The notes below the pieces were generated by a model. It searched no databases. It was given only the letters and a program-made list of their open reading frames with translations, and was not told the DNA's origin. The translations under genes were made by a program, and so were the position numbers. Positions 5,128 to 7,525 of a DNA stretch of 7,525 nucleotides are shown in pieces. Position 1 is the stretch's first letter; every line of letters starts with the position of its first letter. Source of the stretch: JBFXAN01 sp050184225 (GTDB lineage Bacteria > Chloroflexota > Dehalococcoidia > CAUJGQ01); assembly GCA_050184225.1 (NCBI GenBank), contig JBFXAN010000242.1:1-7525 (forward strand), given 5' to 3'.

Positions 5128-5958
5128 ATGGTGGAGCAGCACCCTGACGCCGCACACAACCTGCGGGTGTCGCCTTTTGGCAGGCGCGGGTATGCCGACG
5201 AATATCAGCGCGGGCGGCCGCCGGTGCCGGACGCCGTGCTGGCGCTGTTGTGCCAATATGCGCGCGTGGAGCGCCCGCGCCTGGTGATTGACCTGGGCTG
5301 CGGCACCGGCCTGTCCACGCTCCCCTGGCTGACGGTTGCGGATCGGGTGGTCGGCGTTGAGGCGGAACCGGCCATGCTGGCCGTCGCGCGGTCGCAGGCC
5401 GCGGCGGTGGACTGGCGCGAGGGGCGCGCGCACCAGACCGGCCTGCCCGCCGCGTGCGCCGATGTGGTGACGTGCGTGCAGGCCTTCCACTGGATGGACC
5501 CGACGGTGACGCTCCCGGAGATCGGGCGGCTCTTGCAGCCGGGCGGCGTCTTCGCCGCGATCGACTATGACGGTCCGCCAAGCGTGGACTGGGAACTCGA
5601 ACGGGCGGCGGCCACCTTCGTGGCGGAGGTGCTGCGGCGCGGCCGGGAACGCGGGGTGAGCCGACCAGACTGGCGCTTCTGGCCCAAGGAGGGCCATCTG
5701 GACAGGTTGCGCCAGAGCGGCTACTTCGGATACGTGAGGGAAGTGGTGATGCATGGCGAAATGGTGCGCGATGCAGATTGGTTCGTGAATGGCACCATCA
5801 ACAACGGCTTGGACGGCCTCGAACCGTTCCGCGCTGCCGGCCTGTCCGATGAGGACCTGGGCGTGCCCGCGTACCGGGCGCTCGTGGAGCGCGTGGTCGG
5901 TGCGGGCCGGCGCTGCTTTCTGGGGTTCCGCATCCGGTTCGGGGTCACGTGCCCGTAG
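5128..5958 (+). CDS. SAM-dependent class I methyltransferase
   Basis: A 276-residue cytoplasmic methyltransferase of the Methyltransf_11/25 type, transferring a methyl group from S-adenosylmethionine. The N-terminal 'GYADEYQRGRPPVP' (21-34) is the usual family lead-in. Motif I is 'VIDLGCGTGLS' (53-63), the post-I acidic region is 'VVGVEAEP' (74-81), 'DVVTCVQAFHWMD' (112-124) is motif II, and 'LLQPGGVFAAIDYD' (135-148) is motif III. The C-terminal half, with several Trp residues, presumably binds the acceptor, which cannot be named. The ATG at 5128 is preceded by AAGGGATGGGG. The gene is convergent with the binding protein on the right, and its 3' side carries a very stable inverted repeat. 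No catalytic motif is missing. A direct link to the ETF group is not supported. Confidence 0.88.
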   Translation: MVEQHPDAAHNLRVSPFGRRGYADEYQRGRPPVPDAVLALLCQYARVERPRLVIDLGCGTGLSTLPWLTVADRVVGVEAEPAMLAVARSQAAAVDWREGRAHQTGLPAACADVVTCVQAFHWMDPTVTLPEIGRLLQPGGVFAAIDYDGPPSVDWELERAAATFVAEVLRRGRERGVSRPDWRFWPKEGHLDRLRQSGYFGYVREVVMHGEMVRDADWFVNGTINNGLDGLEPFRAAGLSDEDLGVPAYRALVERVVGAGRRCFLGFRIRFGVTCP

Positions 5959-5967
5959 AGGTCATCC

Positions 5968-6003
5968 GTGCCCCCGGCTCGGGAGACACCGCGCGTGTGG
6001 CAC
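5968..6003 (+). other. Compact GC-rich fold after the methyltransferase
   Basis: GTGCC (5968-5972) pairs with GGCAC (5999-6003). The interior is filled by two small stems: CCCG-GCT-CGGG (5973-5983) and ACAC-CGCGC-GTGT (5986-5998). This gives a tidy three-way junction ten bases after the stop. Short GC-rich stems arise easily by chance, so this is only a candidate 3' UTR structure. Confidence 0.2.
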
Positions 6004-6045
6004 CTGGGAGCAGGTCCTCACCGCTCAGTGGGCGCCGGTCGGAAG

Positions 6046-6111
6046 GGACGCGCTCTAACTTGGCAAAGAGACGCGAGTTCCGCCGGCGCTTTGGCAGGTT
6101 AGGGCGCGTCC
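6046..6111 (+). terminator. Long inverted repeat between convergent genes
   Basis: Left arm 6046-6068 and right arm 6089-6111 are 23 bases each with a 20-base loop. In plus-strand RNA 22 of 23 positions can pair: 20 Watson-Crick pairs, two G-U pairs (6054 and 6060) and one G-G mismatch at 6063. On the minus strand the two wobbles become A-C mismatches, so the fold favours plus-strand RNA, i.e. the methyltransferase transcript. The right arm ends two bases beyond the stop of the minus-strand binding protein. No T-run follows on either side. It probably separates the convergent transcripts, but its length is also compatible with a small mobile or repeated element. Confidence 0.6.
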
Positions 6112-6113
6112 GC

Positions 6114-7525
6114 TCAGACCGGCCTGCCTCCGCGACCGTCCGGCGCGGTCTGGTCGATCCATGCGTACTTGTAGTTGCCCAGGCCGATGCCGTTGTGGCA
6201 GTTATGCGTCGACATCACCATGCCGTGCAGCCAGGGCTGATCGACCTCGATCCCGCCGATCCAGGCGAACCACAAGTAATCGACCTGGTCGACGACCCTC
6301 TCAGTCATCTGCCGGGCGAGCCGGACGCCTTCTTCAGGGTCGGTTGTCACTGACCACTGGTTCAGCAGGTTGTCGAGCGTCGGGTCAGAGAGGCTGCCGT
6401 AGTTGCGGGGCGAGTCGGTCAGCATAGCGGGCGCCACGAGTGAGTCCAGCGTGTAGCTCTGTGAGAGTGCACTCGCGGACGGGAAGAGCATGTCCGGAAA
6501 GGATTTGTTCACCTGATCCTGTGTGAGCACCTGAGAGTCGCGCACGACCAGCGTCGCGTCGACGATACCCGCCTGCTTCCAGTTGAAGATGACGGTGTCC
6601 AAGGCACCTTGCCATGCCGTCGGCAGGTTCGGTCCCTGGTAGACCTGGAGCTTGAGTGGCTCACGGTGCCCGGCGGCTTCCAGCAACTGCTTTGCCTGCT
6701 TCGGATCGTACTGAGCGTTCGCGCCGTAGTTCGTGAGCGACGGTGGCACTTCGTAGCCGGAGAAGTCGAACGGGATCGGGGCGGCGCCGACGACGCCGGT
6801 TTTGTCCATACCGCCGCTCCAGACCTGCTCGCGATTGATCGACATCGAGAGTGCCCGGCGCACGCGGATGTCCTGGAAGAGTTGGTTCTTGTACTGGAAG
6901 TACATGCCAAGAGGGCAGCAGGACCAGTAGGCGTTGGTCATCACGATCGCATTCGGGACCCGTTGCAGCTCCTCCCGTACGAGCGCAGTGTCCAATCCGC
7001 AGCCCGGTTGGAACTGATCGACCTTGCCGCCGAAGAAGGCTTCCTTGGCAGTGACATTGTTGGCAAAGTACTGGCGTGTCAGCTTGTCCGCCAGGGGCAA
7101 CGGGCTCTGCCCGTACTTCTCCGGTTTGTAGGGTGGTAGCTGCCAGTAGGCAGCGTGCCGGACGAAGTCGGCCCGGTTCTGGTACTCACTGAACTCCAGC
7201 TGGAACGGCCCAGTGCCGACCGGCTTCTGCTTGAACTGATCCTGGTTGGCGAAGGCTTCCGGGGCGAATACCAGAAGATGCGGCGAGGCGAGCGTGCCGG
7301 GGAAGGTCAGTTGCGGCTGCTTCAGGTCAAAGCGCACCGTCGTCGCATCCGGCGCCGAGATCTTGGCGACATTGCGCAATACCGAGCGGTTGACGCTGGT
7401 GTCCATATGCCGCTCGAAGGAGAAGACGACATCGTCGGCGGTGAGCAGCCGGCCGTTGACCGGTGGCAGGTTGTGGAACGTGGCGTTTTCGGGAATCTTG
7501 AAGGTCCAGCTCGTGTAATCGGCGC
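6114..7525 (-). CDS. Peptide-type ABC transporter substrate-binding protein, 5' end outside the window
   Basis: 469 residues plus stop of a family-5 extracytoplasmic solute-binding protein. The signal peptide and first domain segment lie beyond position 7525. The frame is open to the edge, and 'LTADDVVFSFER' (fragment residues 27-38) shows that the ATG at 7406 is internal, not the start. Other family marks are 'VGTGPFQLE' (about 102-110) and the conserved hinge-region helix 'QDIRVRRALSMSINREQ' (217-233). The C-terminal 'HGMVMSTHNCHNGIGLGNYKYAWID' region has many polar and aromatic residues, typical of this family's end. Cys residues in 'W-S-C-C-P' (about 200-204) are unusual for an exported protein. 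No permease or ATPase gene is in the window; in this orientation they would lie outside it. It is a paralog of the protein at 1-481. The ligand is unknown, with peptides, sugars or metal-chelates all possible. Confidence 0.93.
   Translation of the reverse strand, partial: ADYTSWTFKIPENATFHNLPPVNGRLLTADDVVFSFERHMDTSVNRSVLRNVAKISAPDATTVRFDLKQPQLTFPGTLASPHLLVFAPEAFANQDQFKQKPVGTGPFQLEFSEYQNRADFVRHAAYWQLPPYKPEKYGQSPLPLADKLTRQYFANNVTAKEAFFGGKVDQFQPGCGLDTALVREELQRVPNAIVMTNAYWSCCPLGMYFQYKNQLFQDIRVRRALSMSINREQVWSGGMDKTGVVGAAPIPFDFSGYEVPPSLTNYGANAQYDPKQAKQLLEAAGHREPLKLQVYQGPNLPTAWQGALDTVIFNWKQAGIVDATLVVRDSQVLTQDQVNKSFPDMLFPSASALSQSYTLDSLVAPAMLTDSPRNYGSLSDPTLDNLLNQWSVTTDPEEGVRLARQMTERVVDQVDYLWFAWIGGIEVDQPWLHGMVMSTHNCHNGIGLGNYKYAWIDQTAPDGRGGRPV

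Noticed and set aside
4897..5754. Long minus-strand reading frame of 285 codons
   Set aside because: It is antisense to the methyltransferase, whose SAM-binding motifs are clear. Its translation is rich in Arg, His, Pro and Ala with no domain, as expected for a shadow frame in G+C-rich DNA.
6021..6117. Direct repeat CCGCTCAG (6021-6028 and 6110-6117) as target-site duplication around the inverted repeat
   Set aside because: The left copy is 17 bases away from the inverted repeat, while the right copy overlaps its arm. A true target duplication would abut both ends.
7404..7406. ATG as the start of the right-hand binding protein
   Set aside because: The frame continues upstream to the window edge with conserved family sequence (LTADDVVFSFER), so this Met is internal.

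Overview
The window is G+C-rich, with strongly G/C-biased third codon positions. It looks like chromosomal DNA from a free-living, transport-rich bacterium. I favour Chloroflexota (Thermomicrobia-like). The reasons are the combination of high G+C, an apparent twin-arginine lipoprotein signal on a family-5 peptide-binding protein, and the 'PxNGRxxTAxD' variant shared by both binding proteins. This assignment is inference from style, not from a marker gene; an actinobacterium is the main alternative. There are no rRNA or tRNA genes, no CRISPR array and no transposase gene.

Layout. At the left edge (1-481, minus) is the N-terminal third of a lipoprotein substrate-binding protein of a peptide-type ABC transporter. 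A divergent intergenic region (482-786) holds a G-rich hairpin and a quasi-palindrome. A plus-strand group follows: a nitronate monooxygenase/2-nitropropane dioxygenase-like flavoprotein (787-1905), two back-to-back RNA hairpins (1938-1995), an unrecognised 86-residue Cys-containing protein (2001-2261), electron transfer flavoprotein beta (2313-3131) and alpha (3199-4203) subunits, and a PHP-domain metal-dependent phosphoesterase (4193-4888) whose likely start overlaps the end of etfA. After a 239-base gap comes a SAM-dependent class I methyltransferase (5128-5958, plus). It converges on a second peptide-type substrate-binding protein (6114-7525, minus, 5' end outside the window). A long, near-perfect inverted repeat (arms 6046-6068 and 6089-6111) lies between the two convergent genes.

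How the genes may work together. The NMO-like enzyme, the small protein, the ETF pair and the PHP protein lie on one strand with short gaps and could form a redox module. In it a TIM-barrel flavoenzyme and an ETF sit together without any acyl-CoA dehydrogenase or ETF:quinone oxidoreductase nearby. Several ETF positions that are normally conserved are changed: the EtfB docking-loop Leu is Gly, the EtfB nucleotide-loop NQTG is GVVP, and the EtfA Gln before the flavin-contacting TGK is Leu. This suggests a non-classical partner. The hairpins after the NMO gene may separate the NMO transcript from the downstream genes, or control translation of the small protein. The flanking binding proteins are paralogous to each other and probably belong to separate uptake systems.
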